This document shows positions 10,380 through 20,249 of a DNA stretch of 64,000 bases, piece by piece. Each line of letters opens with the position of its first letter. Position 1 is the first letter of the stretch. Position numbers and translations under genes: made by a program. Source of the DNA: Balaenoptera acutorostrata (lineage: Eukaryota > Chordata > Mammalia > Artiodactyla > Balaenopteridae). The stretch spans positions 14,513,770-14,577,769 of the forward strand of contig NC_080070.1 of assembly GCF_949987535.1 (NCBI RefSeq). Reading direction: 5' to 3'. The notes below the pieces were generated by a model. That model made no database searches and was not told the DNA's origin. It was given only the letters and a program-made list of their open reading frames with translations.

Positions 10380-12600
10380 TGTTTTTAAATTTGCTTATTT
10401 TCTAAGTGCTTATTCATTCATTTTAATTGGCCCCAATGAGCCAATATGTCTGTCATCAGTTTTTTTTTCTAATGTTAAAAAGATCATTTCAAGCAATCTG
10501 TCAGTTTCATTATTTTTTAGTCCCTGGAAACCTTCCTCTTGTCTTCCTGTCCTTCTGTCCTCGTTTCTCATCTGACAGATTGCTCTCCTGGCCTTCTGCT
10601 CGGTTACAATCCTGGGATTTCCCTTTACCATTCTCCCGGTCGCATGAATCTTAGCAGGAAGTACTTAAGCAGCTCAGCAACAAGTCATCCTTCCTTGAAT
10701 TGTATTTCTAATTCCTGGCCTCTGTCCTAGTCCCTGTCACAACTCATGCTTTTGATACATCCAAGATCACATAGGCCTAGTACCTAACTTTCTTCCTGCC
10801 AGTCTCTTTGCCCAGAGAAGGTCACCCAACTCCTAAACTCCAGTCCCAAGACAGGAGCCCTCATAGCTGCTGACAGACTTCCTTGATGCCAATGGGTGCC
10901 TTTGATTTTTAAGTTTATTATCCTTCGGATTCCATATCATTGGGCCGTCTTCAGCATACAGAGGAAAGAGACTGTGAAGTCATAGGGACCTGGGGTCAAA
11001 TCTCACCTGCTCCTCTTGCTAGCAGCATAGCCTGAGCAATTGTCTTATTTTCCACATTGGAAAAGTCCAAGGATCAAAATACTACTCTCATTAAGATTGT
11101 TTTAAATGTATATAAATACTAGCTCTAGATTCCATTCTCTGCTACCTTGTCTCTCTGGTCCTACCACCAACAGCTGTCTTTGCATTGTCATCTGGTTTTC
11201 CCATTTCCGGTGGATAAACTGATCCTTCGTGCATCTGCACCTGGATCTGTGTCTCTAGAACCACCTGCCTCCGCCTCTCCTGTACTTTGATACTTCCCTT
11301 TGGCCCACTCAATAAGCTAAATCTAGTTTCAAATAGAGAACCTTTCTAATCTTCCCATGCTGCTACAAATAAGTGGGTCAAATCCATACATAGTTTCACA
11401 TACCATTTTTTTTTTTGGCAGAGACTATTTTCTAGCTCCAAAGACATCTTCTGATAGGAGATGAAAATTAAATAGATGTTGAGAATTTTGCTTTATCATC
11501 TGTCAATATTACGCCATCCGCCCCTACCATCATGCCTACACCTTCCTTGTTCTTTTTCTCACTCTAAATATAGATTAAAGAGTCCTTTTAGTTGTCCTGA
11601 ATTTATTTTGGCAAGGCCCAGCTCATCCTAGGCTTTGGTCTTCCTCACAGCTTTTATACAAATCTGTGCTGAAATTCTGTGTTTGTTCTTGACTGAATGT
11701 TCTTTTCACCAGGTCCTTTGAAAATCTTGGATTTTCAGGGCTGCCTGTGTACCACATGGTTAACTCTTTGCTCACTATTTTTTTACTCTTGGAAATTATA
11801 AGTTTCTTAAAACAGGAACCATTTATACATTTCTTTGATTTTCTTCATGGCATCCAGTATACTGCCTTATATGAAACAGACCTCAGTAAAGTCTTATTAA
11901 CCAAACTTACTTTTGTTAATGCAGGTAATTCTTTTCTAAGGTAATTCTTTTTAGTATTTTTGTTAAAAATCATCTTTAAAGCTATTTTTTCCTCCTATTT
12001 TTTCCTCAAACATAAGAGAATATAAGCTTCTTTCCCATGACTGGCCCTGAATATTCAGGCTGACTATACATTAATTCCTATTTTTAAGTACTTAAGGAAA
12101 AGATAGCTGGGAATTCTAAACCCTATCTCTAATACTATGAAGAAAGTTATTTAGTAGTATTTTGTAGCTTTTGTGCAATTAGAAAACAAAACTAAAACTT
12201 AAAACCCATTTTGGTTTTAATGTTAATTTCTTAATTACAACCTATAAAAGAATAAATATGTGAGGCAATAAAATTAAGAGGCAGGACTCACAATTTAATT
12301 AAATCTACAGACTTAATAGGTTGTAAATTAGTTATCCATAGGCAAAAGATTTATAAGTCATATATGAAGAATTCAAAGACAGTGGACAATATCCAAACTT
12401 ATTACATATATATTCATGCTGCAATTTTCAGGTCACAAAAGAATTACTTGTCATTTGGGTTCAATTTGAAAGAGATTCTTTGCATTTTAAAAATATCTGT
12501 TTATTGGTCATTAGGAGTGACTGCTAATTGCATCAATCAGAAACAAGGAGGAATCACCCCTGAAATAAGAATGCAAACAAAATTTATTAAGAAGTTGTCC
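10380..12600. other. Non-coding stretch with one MIR
   Basis: AT-rich intergenic DNA. Apart from a MIR remnant (separate entry) I recognise nothing. The purine/pyrimidine-rich patch near 10500-10630 gives overlapping open frames on both strands; neither has a codon pattern or domain that supports a gene. Confidence 0.45.
10955..11115 (+). repeat. MIR-type ancient SINE remnant
   Basis: The order AAGTCATAGGGACCTGGGGTCAAATC, then AGCAGCATAGCCTGAGCAA, then ATTTTCCACATTGGAAAAG follows the MIR core (TCAAATCCTGGCTC... TGTGACCTTGGGCAA... CATCTGTAAAATGGG). It is heavily diverged, as expected for this pre-eutherian SINE. Confidence 0.55.
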
Positions 12601-12725
12601 ACTGGGGAATTCCCTGGTGGTCCAGTGGTTAGGATTTGGTGCTTTCACTGCGGAGGGTGCGGGTTCAATCCCTGGTTGGGGAACTAAGATCCTGCAGACC
12701 GTGTGGCATGGCCAAAAAAATAAAA
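12601..12725 (+). mobile_element. Short tRNA(Glu)-derived SINE
   Basis: The head GGGAATTCCCTGGTGGTCCAG and box B GGTTCAATCCCTGG are well kept and end in GGCATGGCC followed by an A-rich tail. It is flanked by imperfect duplications AAGAAGTTGTCC (12589-12600) and AAGAACTTGTCC (12726-12737), so its ends are defined. Confidence 0.85.
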
Positions 12726-13229
12726 AAGAACTTGTCCCTAATTCTCTATTTATCAAATTTTTCTATTTACTAAATTTTTCTTTATACTTACAGTATTGCT
12801 ACACACACCACCTTGAATGCTTAATAAATGTTTGGTGTTGTTGTTATACAAGAAATTTTTGCCACTGCCTCTCATTCAGTCCCCTTTAAAGATACACATC
12901 CCAGCCTCATTACTAGTAAGTACTACCTTGATTATTTGGTTTGCTTCTTATAACCTGAAAAACCAAAAACATGTATATAAATATATACACCTCCCACTTC
13001 TACCTGAGGTGGGAGTGAAACTTCTTTATACTGCTTGGAAAGTAAAATTTTTACTATTTCATAAATAAGGATAGTGAAGGACGTAGAATTTCTTTCAATA
13101 TTTGTCTGTCCTTTTGGACTAAACATTCCCTGATCAACCCCAGTCCAGATTAGATGTCCTTCCTATGTGCTGCCACAGCTCTTTGTGTTTTTCTCCATCA
13201 AATCTCTCAACATATTATGTTACAATTTT
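12726..13229. other. Non-coding stretch, nothing recognised
   Basis: AT-rich DNA with no repeat I can name. Overlapping open frames of 60-90 codons on both strands lack any recognisable domain. Confidence 0.45.
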
Positions 13230-13365
13230 ATATTTACTTGTTTATCTCTTTTATGGTAAGAGCCCACTGAGGACAGGGGATGTGTCTTTTATTCTTGTGT
13301 TCTTAGCAACTACCAGATGTATGGAGTAGGCACTCAATAATAAATGAATGGATGAATAAATACTT
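13230..13365 (+). mobile_element. L2 LINE extreme 3' end
   Basis: The motif chain AAGAGCCCACTGAGGACAGG, GTGTCTTTTATTC, AGTAGGCACTCAATAATAAA and a (GAAT)n-like tail is the last about 130 bases of L2. L2 insertions are usually 5'-truncated like this one. Confidence 0.65.
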
Positions 13366-13679
13366 GAAAATTTTGCCAACCTCTTGGGCTAATAACAGGT
13401 ACACAATACACACAGACCCAGACATGCATAATTTTCCAGACTGAATCAGTATTAATAACATGTTGCTCACCCCACCAGGCCCATCTTCTCCAACTGCATC
13501 GAAGTACCAAAGAACTCAGAATGGGAAACCATGATCTCGTGTCCTCTGTAACTGTTGTTTAGTAAATGGGTTGGTAATTGAAACATGGAGATTTTGTAGG
13601 TAATGTACACAAGAGCTTTTTGATAGACCCAAATAATAACAAATCCAAAGCATTTGTGATTATGGGATAGCTCTAAGCT
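13366..13679. other. Non-coding stretch, nothing recognised
   Basis: No repeat, exon or RNA gene recognised between the L2 end and the old LINE-like block that follows. Confidence 0.4.
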
Positions 13680-14100
13680 CTAGGCCCCTGAAAGAACAGT
13701 TTTAAATTTACAGAAAAATTGAGAAGATAATATAGAATTCCCATACGCAGGTACCAAGTTTCCCTTATTATTAACATCCTCCACTTGTCCAATACATTTG
13801 CTACAATTAACAAAGTGATATTGATGCATCATAATTAACTAAAGCTCATGGTTTATTCATATTTCCTTAGTTTTAACCTAATGTCCTTTTTCTTTTCCAG
13901 GATCCCATCTAGCACACTACATTTAATTGTCATGTTTCCTTAGGCTCCTCTTGGCTGTGACAGTTTCTCAGGCTTTTCTTGTTTTTCATGACTTTGACAG
14001 TTTTGGGGAGTACCGCTCAGGTATTTTGTAGAATGCTTCTCTATTGGAATTTGCCTGATGTTTTTCCTCATGGTTAGAATGGGGCACAGGTGGAGCTTTT
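13680..14100. mobile_element. Ancient L1M-like LINE fragment
   Basis: The phrases ACAGAAAAATTGAGAAGATA, CCCTTATTATTAACATCC, CTTAGGCTCCTCTTGGCTG and GTATTTTGTAGAATGCTTC follow a well-known old mammalian L1 non-coding end sequence. A SINE interrupts it at 14101. A related patch with CTTCTCCACTGTAAAGTTAC at about 18785 is the next part of the same consensus elsewhere in the window. Confidence 0.6.
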
Positions 14101-14358
14101 CTTTTTTTTAAATATTTATTTATTTATTTGGTTGCACCGGGTCTTAGTTACGGAAGGCAGACTCTTTATTTGTGGCTCACAGGCTCCTTAGTTGTGGCAT
14201 GTGGGCTCCTTAGTTGCGGCAGGCGGGCTCCTTAGTTGTGGCATGCAAACTCAGTTGCGGCATGCATGTGGGATCTAGTTCCCTGACCAGGGATCGAACC
14301 CAGGCCCCCTGCATTGGGAGCGCAGAGTCTTATCCACTGTGCCACTGGGGAAGTCCCA
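14101..14358 (-). mobile_element. tRNA-derived SINE, diverged CHR-related subfamily
   Basis: Read on the minus strand it starts GGGACTTCCCCAGTGGCACAG, has box B GGGTTCGATCCCTGG, and ends in an A-rich (AAAT)n tail. Its body differs from the main CHR type: it repeats a GGCTCCTTAGTTGTGGCATG unit three times (on the + strand at about 14182, 14206 and 14227), so this is a different subfamily with an internal tandem expansion. Confidence 0.8.
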
Positions 14359-14695
14359 CGGGTGGAGGTTTTTGTATGGAGACTAGTCTAACAGAGTGGT
14401 TATCAACACGTGGGGCACACGCCCGTGAGTAACATCATCTCTCATTAGACAAGGGGTGGAGTGGTGGGGACACAGCATTAGGAGCATTTAGGAAACTTTC
14501 TCTGTAAAAAGTGCCCCTTCCTATTCCTCTTTAGAAGGGTCAAATTCTACTTCTTATTTCATAACCCCTTGGGTTGTGAAGCTTAAACAAAATAATAGTC
14601 CCATAGCACTTTGATTTATGAAAGACAGGTATAACTCTAGAAGATATTATCCACTACAAAAATATCATTTATTTAACTTCAGAACAGACTCAGGA
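14359..14695. other. Non-coding stretch, nothing recognised
   Basis: Possibly the continuation of the old LINE fragment that the SINE at 14101 interrupted, but too diverged to claim. Confidence 0.35.
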
Positions 14696-15110
14696 AAGGT
14701 TAGACTTTTAAACTTATGGAAAATTACAAAAATACAGAAAAGCTGAAAGGCTAGTACCACGAACACTCATATACATGTCATTACCTAGATTCAGCAATTG
14801 TTAATATTATTATATTTGCTTCATTCATCTCCATCTTTCTTTTCCTCTTTTTTTTTTTTTGCTGAGCCTTTCGAAGCAAATGCTGACATCATAATGCTTT
14901 ACCTTTCAAGCCTTAGCATGTGTCTCCTAAAAATAAGGACATTCTTTTACAAAACCACAATACTGTAACACAGCAAAGAAAATTAATGTATACTTAATGT
15001 CATCTAATACCCAGGTTGTATTAAGATGTCCCCAATCATCCCCCAAACTGTATTTTCTAGATTTTTTTGAATCAGGATCAAAGTTCATAAATTATATTTA
15101 GTAATTTTCT

Positions 15111-15612
15111 TTTCTTTTTATTGAAGTATAGTTGGTTTACAATGTTGTGTACAGCAGGTGTACAGCAAAGTGATTCAGATATATGTATATATATATTGTT
15201 TCTCAGATTCTTTTCCTTTATAGGTTATTATAAAATATTGAGGATAGTTCCCTGATCTATACAGTAGGTCCTTGTTGGTTATCTATTTTATATACAGTAG
15301 TGTGTATCTGTTAATCCCAACCTCCTAATTTATCCCTTCTCCTTTGATAACCATAAGTTTGTTTTCTATGCCTGTGGTCTATTTCTGTTTTGTAAGTAAG
15401 TTCATCTGTATCTTGTTTTTTTTAGATTCCACATATAAAGCGATATCATATGGTATTTGTCTTTCTCTGTCTGGCTTACTTCGCTTAGTATAATAATCTC
15501 TAGGTCCATCCATGTTGCTGCAATGGCATTATTTCATTCTTTCTTATGGCTGAGTAATATTTCCTTTATCTATCTATCATCCATCATCTATCTACCTATC
15601 TATTTATATTTG
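15111..15612 (-). mobile_element. 5'-truncated L1 3' end
   Basis: On the + strand it starts with T-rich TTTCTTTTTATTGAAGTATAG and continues through TTCAGATATATGTATATATAT, CAGTAGGTCCTTGTTGGTTA and CCACATATAAAGCGATATCA, the reverse of a cetartiodactyl L1 3' end including the last part of ORF2. A (TCTA)n tract at about 15568-15604 lies near its 5' end. GTAATTTTCT (15101-15110) and GTTATTTTCT (15613-15622) form the flanking duplication. Confidence 0.85.
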
Positions 15613-15679
15613 GTTATTTTCTTAAGACTTTTATCTAAAACAGTGTTCCTCCTCTCTCCTGTTCCCCTCCCTTTTTCCT

Positions 15680-16040
15680 TTCTTTTTGTTTTTAAATTTT
15701 TTTACTTTATTTTTGGCTGTGTTGGGTCTTCGTTACTGTGCGCGGTTTTTTTTTTCTGTAGTTGCGGTGAGCAGGGGCTATTCTTCGTTGCCGTGCGCGA
15801 GCTTCTCGTGGCGGTGGCTTCTCTTGTTGCGGAGCACGGGCTCTAGGCGCGCGGGCTTCGGTAATTGTGGCACATGGGCTTAGTAGTTGTGGCTCGCAGA
15901 CTCTAGAGCACAGGCTCAGTAGTTGTGGCGCACAGGCTTAGCTGCTCCGCGGCATGTGGGATCTTCCCGGACCAGGGCTCGAACCCGTGTCCTCTGCATT
16001 GGCAGGCGGATTCTCAACCACTGAGGCACCAGGGAAGCCC
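15680..16040 (-). mobile_element. CHR-type tRNA(Glu)-derived SINE
   Basis: Complete in reverse: A-tail as T-rich sequence at the left, body with TTGGGTCTTCG and CTTGTTGCGGAGCACGGGC, box B as GGGCTCGAACCCGTG, and head ending CCACCAGGGAAGCCC. It is flanked by TTCCCCTCCC at 15662-15671 and 16041-16050. An inserted T-run (15747-15756) interrupts the body. Confidence 0.9.
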
Positions 16041-16070
16041 TTCCCCTCCCATTTTCTTAATGACACCTTA

Positions 16071-16118
16071 TTTATTTATTTTTATTTTTTTTATTTTTTT
16101 ATTTTTTAAACATCTTTA
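16071..16118 (-). mobile_element. Minimal L1-type insertion (tail plus about 10 nt)
   Basis: A 12-base duplication, AATGACACCTTA, occurs at 16059-16070 and again at 16119-16130. Between them lie 48 bases that, on the minus strand, read TAAAGATGTTTAAAAAATAA and then A-rich repeats. TAAAGATGTT is the last sequence before the poly(A) of the L1 family seen at 29557-29808. This fits an L1 insertion truncated after about 10 bases of element sequence. Confidence 0.7.
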
Positions 16119-16367
16119 AATGACACCTTATTAAAGAGACTAAGCCAGTTGTCTTGTGGAAGGTTTCACATATTGGATGGGTCTTAACTCCCTGTGGTAT
16201 CTTGCAACTTGCTGCTCTATCTCCTGAATTTCCTGTAAACCGGAAGTTAAGTCTAATGGCTTAACTACATTCAGGTTAAACATTTTTAGCAAGAATACCT
16301 CATAAGTGAAGCTGTGTACTTTATACTGTATCCCTTCAGAAGGTATGTAATGTCAGGCTACATTTTT

Positions 16368-16474
16368 TTTTTTTTTTTTTTTTTTAATGTGGGATCTTCC
16401 CGGACCAGGGCTCGAACCCGTGTCCCCCGCATTAGCAGGTGGATTCTCAACCACTGCGCCACCAGGGAAGCCCT
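16368..16474 (-). mobile_element. Head-only CHR SINE copy with A-tail
   Basis: A T-run (A-tail in element sense) is joined directly to the tRNA-like head (AATGTGGGATCTTCCCGGAC, box B, CCACCAGGGAAGCCC); the whole tRNA-unrelated body is missing. A perfect duplication AGGCTACATTTTT flanks it (16355-16367 and 16475-16487), so it inserted in this form and was not trimmed later. Confidence 0.85.
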
Positions 16475-16540
16475 AGGCTACATTTTTGATTCGCTTTCCT
16501 TACTAATGTCACTTATCTGCTTTGCCTTCATTTATACCAC

Positions 16541-16826
16541 TTTCTCATCACTGTTTTATTCTTAAATTTGCACGTCGATTGAATATGTTCAACATGTTGA
16601 CAGTTTCCTTTAATAACTTCTTAAACTGGGCCATCAGTTTAGAATTTACCCCAGCTCCTGGGGCAGAAGCAAAGAAAATCAGGCTGACTGTCAACACAGC
16701 TGCCGAGCTTTGTGTGCTGGGGTCCTGCCTTCTCTCCTGGGACCCTGCGCTCCTTCCTCCCAGCACCAACCATACACTTCCTCTTCAAGATCTAGTCTCC
16801 TTGGGTGATGTTTTCTCTTTTTTCTT
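16541..16826. other. Non-coding stretch, nothing recognised
   Basis: A 285-base piece with a moderately GC-rich centre (16650-16770) that shows open frames on both strands. I see no domain, repeat or splice context that supports a gene. Confidence 0.35.
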
Positions 16827-17536
16827 TTTAAATTTATTTATTTTATTTATTTACTTTTGGCTGTGTTGGGTCTTCGTTGCTGTGCACGGGCTTTCTCTAG
16901 TTGTGGCGAGCGGGGTCCACTCTTCGTTGTGGTGCGCGGGCTTCTCCTTGCAGTGGTTTCTCTTGTTGCGGAGCACGGGCTCTAGGTGCGCGGGCTTCAG
17001 TAGTTGTGGCAGGAGGGCTCAGTAGTTGTGCCTCTTGGGCTCTAGAGCACAGGCTCAGTAGTTGTGGCGCATGGGCTTGGTTGCTCCTCCACGGCATGTG
17101 GGATCTTCCTGGACCAGGGCTGAACCAGTGTCCCCTGCACTGGCAGGCGGATTCTTTTTTTTTTTTTTAACATCTTTATTGGAGTATAATTGCTTTACAA
17201 TGGTGTGTTAGTTTCTGCTTTATAACAAAGCGGATCAGCTATACATATACATATATCCCCATATCTCCTCCGTCTTGCGTCTCCCTCCCTCCCACCCTCC
17301 CTTTCCCACCCCTCTAGGTGGTCACAAAGCACTGAGCTGATCTCCCTGTGCTATGCGGCTGCTTCCCACTAGCTATCTATTTTACATTTGGTAGTATATA
17401 TAAGTCCATGCCACTCTCTCACTTCGTCCCCGCTTACCCTTCCCCCTCCCCGTGTCCTCAAGTCCATTCTCTATGTCTGCATCTTTATTCCTGTCCTGGC
17501 AGGCGGATTCTTAACCACTGTGCCACCAGGGAAGTC
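16827..17536 (-). mobile_element. CHR-type SINE split by an L1 insertion
   Basis: The SINE occupies 16827-17156 (tail, body, box B) and 17513-17536 (the head, ending CCACCAGGGAAGTC). The gap is a 339-base L1 end (17157-17495) and one copy of the duplication. Removing them restores a contiguous SINE head. Open frames in this stretch are the reversed SINE. Confidence 0.9.
17157..17495 (-). mobile_element. Young 5'-truncated L1 3' end nested in a SINE
   Basis: In reverse it ends CTCCAATAAAGATGTT plus poly(A), with upstream AAGCAGAAACTAACACACCA and CACCTAGAGGGGTGGGAAAG-like segments, matching the L1 end at 29557-29808. It is bounded by a 17-base duplication of SINE sequence, CTGGCAGGCGGATTCTT (17140-17156 and 17496-17512). 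The perfect duplication makes it one of the younger insertions here. Confidence 0.9.
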
Positions 17537-17853
17537 ATGAAGAAAAAGGAAGGAGAAAAAGGAAGGAGAGGGAATACTGAGGAAGGGAATAGCAGACGTG
17601 GTCTTGGAGATAGACCAGTATTGGTAGTAGTGGGAAGCAGAGTTGTTAGGCTGGAGCAAACATTTCTTTTTAGAGAAATGAGGGTTTATGGACAAGTGGA
17701 GTGTTAAAAACAATCCACAGAGTGACTTCGATTTGATATGAAAATTAAGTAAGATGTATGGTAGGTACCAGAGTACCTGCAAAGGAGAAAGAGGGATCCC
17801 CACAGTCGTTGCCAACCAATGCTGACGTGGAGCTGGGTGTCTCTCCTCAAGAT
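17537..17853. other. Non-coding stretch, nothing recognised
   Basis: Purine-rich at its left end (GAAGAAAAAGGAAGGAG...). No gene or repeat recognised. Confidence 0.4.
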
Positions 17854-17935
17854 TTTTTTTTTTTAATTTTTTATTGGAGTATAGTTGATTTACATTGTTG
17901 TGTTAGTTTCAGGTGTACAGCAAAGTGAATCAGTT

Positions 17936-17987
<52 letters not shown>

Positions 17988-18132
17988 ATTCTCTTTTTAG
18001 ATTCTTTTCCCATATAGGCCATAACAGAGTACTGAGTAGAGTTCCCTGTGCTATACAGTAGGTTCTTATTAGTTATCTATTTTATATATAGTAGTGTGTA
18101 TATGTCAATCCCAATCTCCTAATTTATCCCTC
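17854..18132 (-). mobile_element. 5'-truncated L1 3' end with (TA)n
   Basis: The T-rich left end is followed by ATTGGAGTATAGTTGATTTA, GTGTACAGCAAAGTGAATCA and CTATACAGTAGGTTCTTATT, the reverse of the same L1 3' end type as 15111-15612. CCTCAAGAT (17845-17853) and CCTCAGGAT (18133-18141) are the likely duplication. The (TA)n tract is internal. Confidence 0.85.
17937..17985. repeat. (TA)n microsatellite, about 24 units
   Basis: An uninterrupted TA run inside the L1 end at 17854-18132. The equivalent position in the copy at 15111 has only a short TATATG/TATATA stretch, so it expanded after insertion. Likely polymorphic in length. Confidence 0.95.
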
Positions 18133-18284
18133 CCTCAGGATATTTTCTTTCTGAAATTCTCTTCCCCCTTTTTGTAATAATACTCTCCTAGTCTTCCCTC
18201 CTAACTTTCTAGGTGCTCTTCGGTCTTATTATTATTAATAAACAAGTAAAATAATTACTCATAATTATAGCTAATAGCTATATG

Positions 18285-18475
18285 GGTTACTATGTACTAA
18301 GAATTGTGACCTGCATTTTGTTATCTCATTTAATGCATCTAACTGTGTGAGGTAGATATTCTTATCACCCCTTAAAATGAGCAAACTAAAACCCAATAGT
18401 TAGTAAGTTGTCACAGAGATAGTAGATTGTGGAATTCAAACACATGCTCTTAATTACTAGGCATGGAGATTGTCA
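18285..18475 (-). repeat. MIR-type ancient SINE remnant
   Basis: The + strand shows GTGTGAGGTAGATATTCTTA, AAACTAAAACCCAATAGTTAG, TTGTCACAGAGATAGTAG and GAATTCAAACACATGCTC, a decayed reverse MIR (CCCATTTTACAGATGAGGAAACTGAGGC... type). Confidence 0.55.
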
Positions 18476-19639
18476 CTAAAATTTTGGCATTATTCAGAGT
18501 TCCAGCCTTCATTCTTTTCTTCTCAAGGTCAAATCTTTGTGTTTACAGTTTTCTAACCTTTCCTTACAGATTTGTATGCCTTATGGTGTTCTTATTCTTG
18601 CTGATTTTTTGATGTGCCTTTGAAACTAGCTGTGTTTCCAAACTGGAGACTCAACTAAGTGGACCAGGCAAAAATACACAGAAGTGATGCTAGTATCCTC
18701 ACTGGATCCTATCAGGTGGTGCATGATTCTGATTTGTCCCATTACTGATGGCCCTTGATCGCTTGATTAAGATGGTGCTTGCCAGACTTCTCCACTGTAA
18801 AGTTACTTTAATTCTCTTTGTAATTAGTAAGAATTTTGTGGGGAGATACTTTGAAACTTTGTAAATATTCCAATCCTTTTCAAACTTTCAATTTATGTTA
18901 TTTACATCTGTATGGTTTCCTATGTTATTCAATGTGTTTAAATACATTATTATTTTTTATTTTGTCCCAGATTTGGGACAACACAAGTTGGCCTGTGTCC
19001 TTTTGACATGCCCCATTATTCTTTGCATATGCCCTTTTTTTCTGGCACAATTAGGGGCTCTAGTCTCATCCTGTACTTCTCTTCTCCAGTCCTGGAATCA
19101 GCCGTTTTGCCAAGAAGAAAAATGAAGAGGAGAATGGTGTTTACAAGGCAAGATCTGGGCTAGGTATACTCATCATTTTGTTGTGCCCCAGACCCTCTCA
19201 GTGGACAGAGTGTGCATGTACTTATATACCTATATTTATTTCTATAAATAGAAATAGATACCTCCATTACCAGTTCACTACCGAAAGATTCATTCTAGTT
19301 TTCTTTCCATATTTGTAACCTGTTCCTCAACAGTGAGAAATTGGCTCCCATTTTCCTTAATATATTTACTTACTGGATCAATCCTCTTGTTCATAACCAA
19401 TCTCCCATCACCACTGCTGCCTCCTCCTCTGCTTGGCTACCCTCCTCACTCCACCCATGGTGACATCCCAGGGCCAGGCGGCCCTTCCAGCAGTGAGAAC
19501 ACCTCCTACCCAGCCACGTCCCTGTGTGGATACCCTTCTCACCCCAGCTCCCACATGATAGCTTTCACTGCCTACCCTTCCGTGACAACACACATCCTCT
19601 ACAGTGTACTTTTAAAAATACATGATCTCTTCTGCTTAT
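18476..19639. other. Non-coding stretch with a trace of old L1
   Basis: About 18740-18850 contains CTTGCCAGACTTCTCCACTGTAAAG-like sequence of an old L1M end. The rest, including the Pro/Ser-rich frame at 19333-19641, carries no recognisable domain or splice context. Confidence 0.4.
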
Positions 19640-19812
19640 GATAAAGCCTCTGTGAGGTAGTTAAGGAATGTATTATTATCTATAATTTTTCTTTGAGGAT
19701 ATCTTCAAGGATCTAATTCAAGAGAAATGGAGTGACTTGCCCAAGGTCACACAGCTTCTACAAAGCAGGGTTTGAATGTAAGGCTCTTTTCACTACCTGA
19801 ATCCAGGATGCC
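19640..19812 (-). repeat. MIR ancient SINE
   Basis: The diagnostic GTGACTTGCCCAAGGTCACACAGCT-type block is present at about 19731-19757, followed by AGCAGGGTTTGAATGTAAGGC. It is the reverse of the MIR core. Confidence 0.75.
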
Positions 19813-20173
19813 TCTAAACATATGCCAGAGTTACAGTAACTTTTCTCTTTTCACCAGTAGAAATATGTTTCGAACTCATTCCCTCTGTGGTCAACTCTGA
19901 CCTCTAGGTGTTTCTTTTCCTGCAAAATATGTGACAAGCAATGGTGTGGTAGAAAAAGGACTGGTTGTAGAACCAAGACACTTAAAAACTTTAGCTCAAG
20001 CCCAGCTTGCCTAATTAACTTTTAGGCAAGTTAATTGCTTTCCTCAATTACAAAAAAGCTAGACTAGATCAGTGGTTCTCTGCCTGGGCCTGAATGAGAC
20101 GGGAGCTATAGGGATTTTATCAACGATAGAAATGCCTGTGAAATTTAGCTACAAATATCTGATTCCATAATTC
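19813..20173. other. Non-coding stretch, possible hAT trace
   Basis: CAGTGGTTCTCTGCCTGGGC at about 20070 looks like the start of a hAT-Charlie element (MER20 or MER5 type), but the rest does not align well enough to call it. Confidence 0.35.
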
Positions 20174-20236
20174 CTATATATATGCATGTATATATATATA
20201 ATTTTATTGAAGTATAGTTGAGTTACAATGTTCTGT
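20174..20236 (-). mobile_element. Very short L1 insertion (about 35 nt of L1)
   Basis: GATTCCATAATTC occurs at 20161-20173 and again at 20237-20249. The 63 bases between are an AT-rich tail (TATATATGCATG...) and ATTTTATTGAAGTATAGTTG followed by AGTTACAATGTTCTGT, the extreme 3' end of the L1 type at 15111 and 17854 in reverse. It is a severely 5'-truncated but otherwise regular insertion. Confidence 0.8.
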
Positions 20237-20249
20237 GATTCCATAATTC

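Larger units (their letters stand above)
14696..16540. mobile_element. Ancient LINE-like host block, interrupted four times
   Basis: The pieces 14696-15110, 15613-15679, 16041-16070, 16119-16367 and 16475-16540 join into one old LINE-like sequence (ATACAGAAAAGCTGAAAGGC, GAAGCAAATGCTGACATCAT, TTTCCTGTAAACCGGAAGTT). The insertions are an L1 end (15111-15612), a SINE (15680-16040), a minimal L1 (16071-16118) and a head-only SINE (16368-16474). The same consensus recurs at 29890-31019, about 54670 and 63775-64000. Confidence 0.6.
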
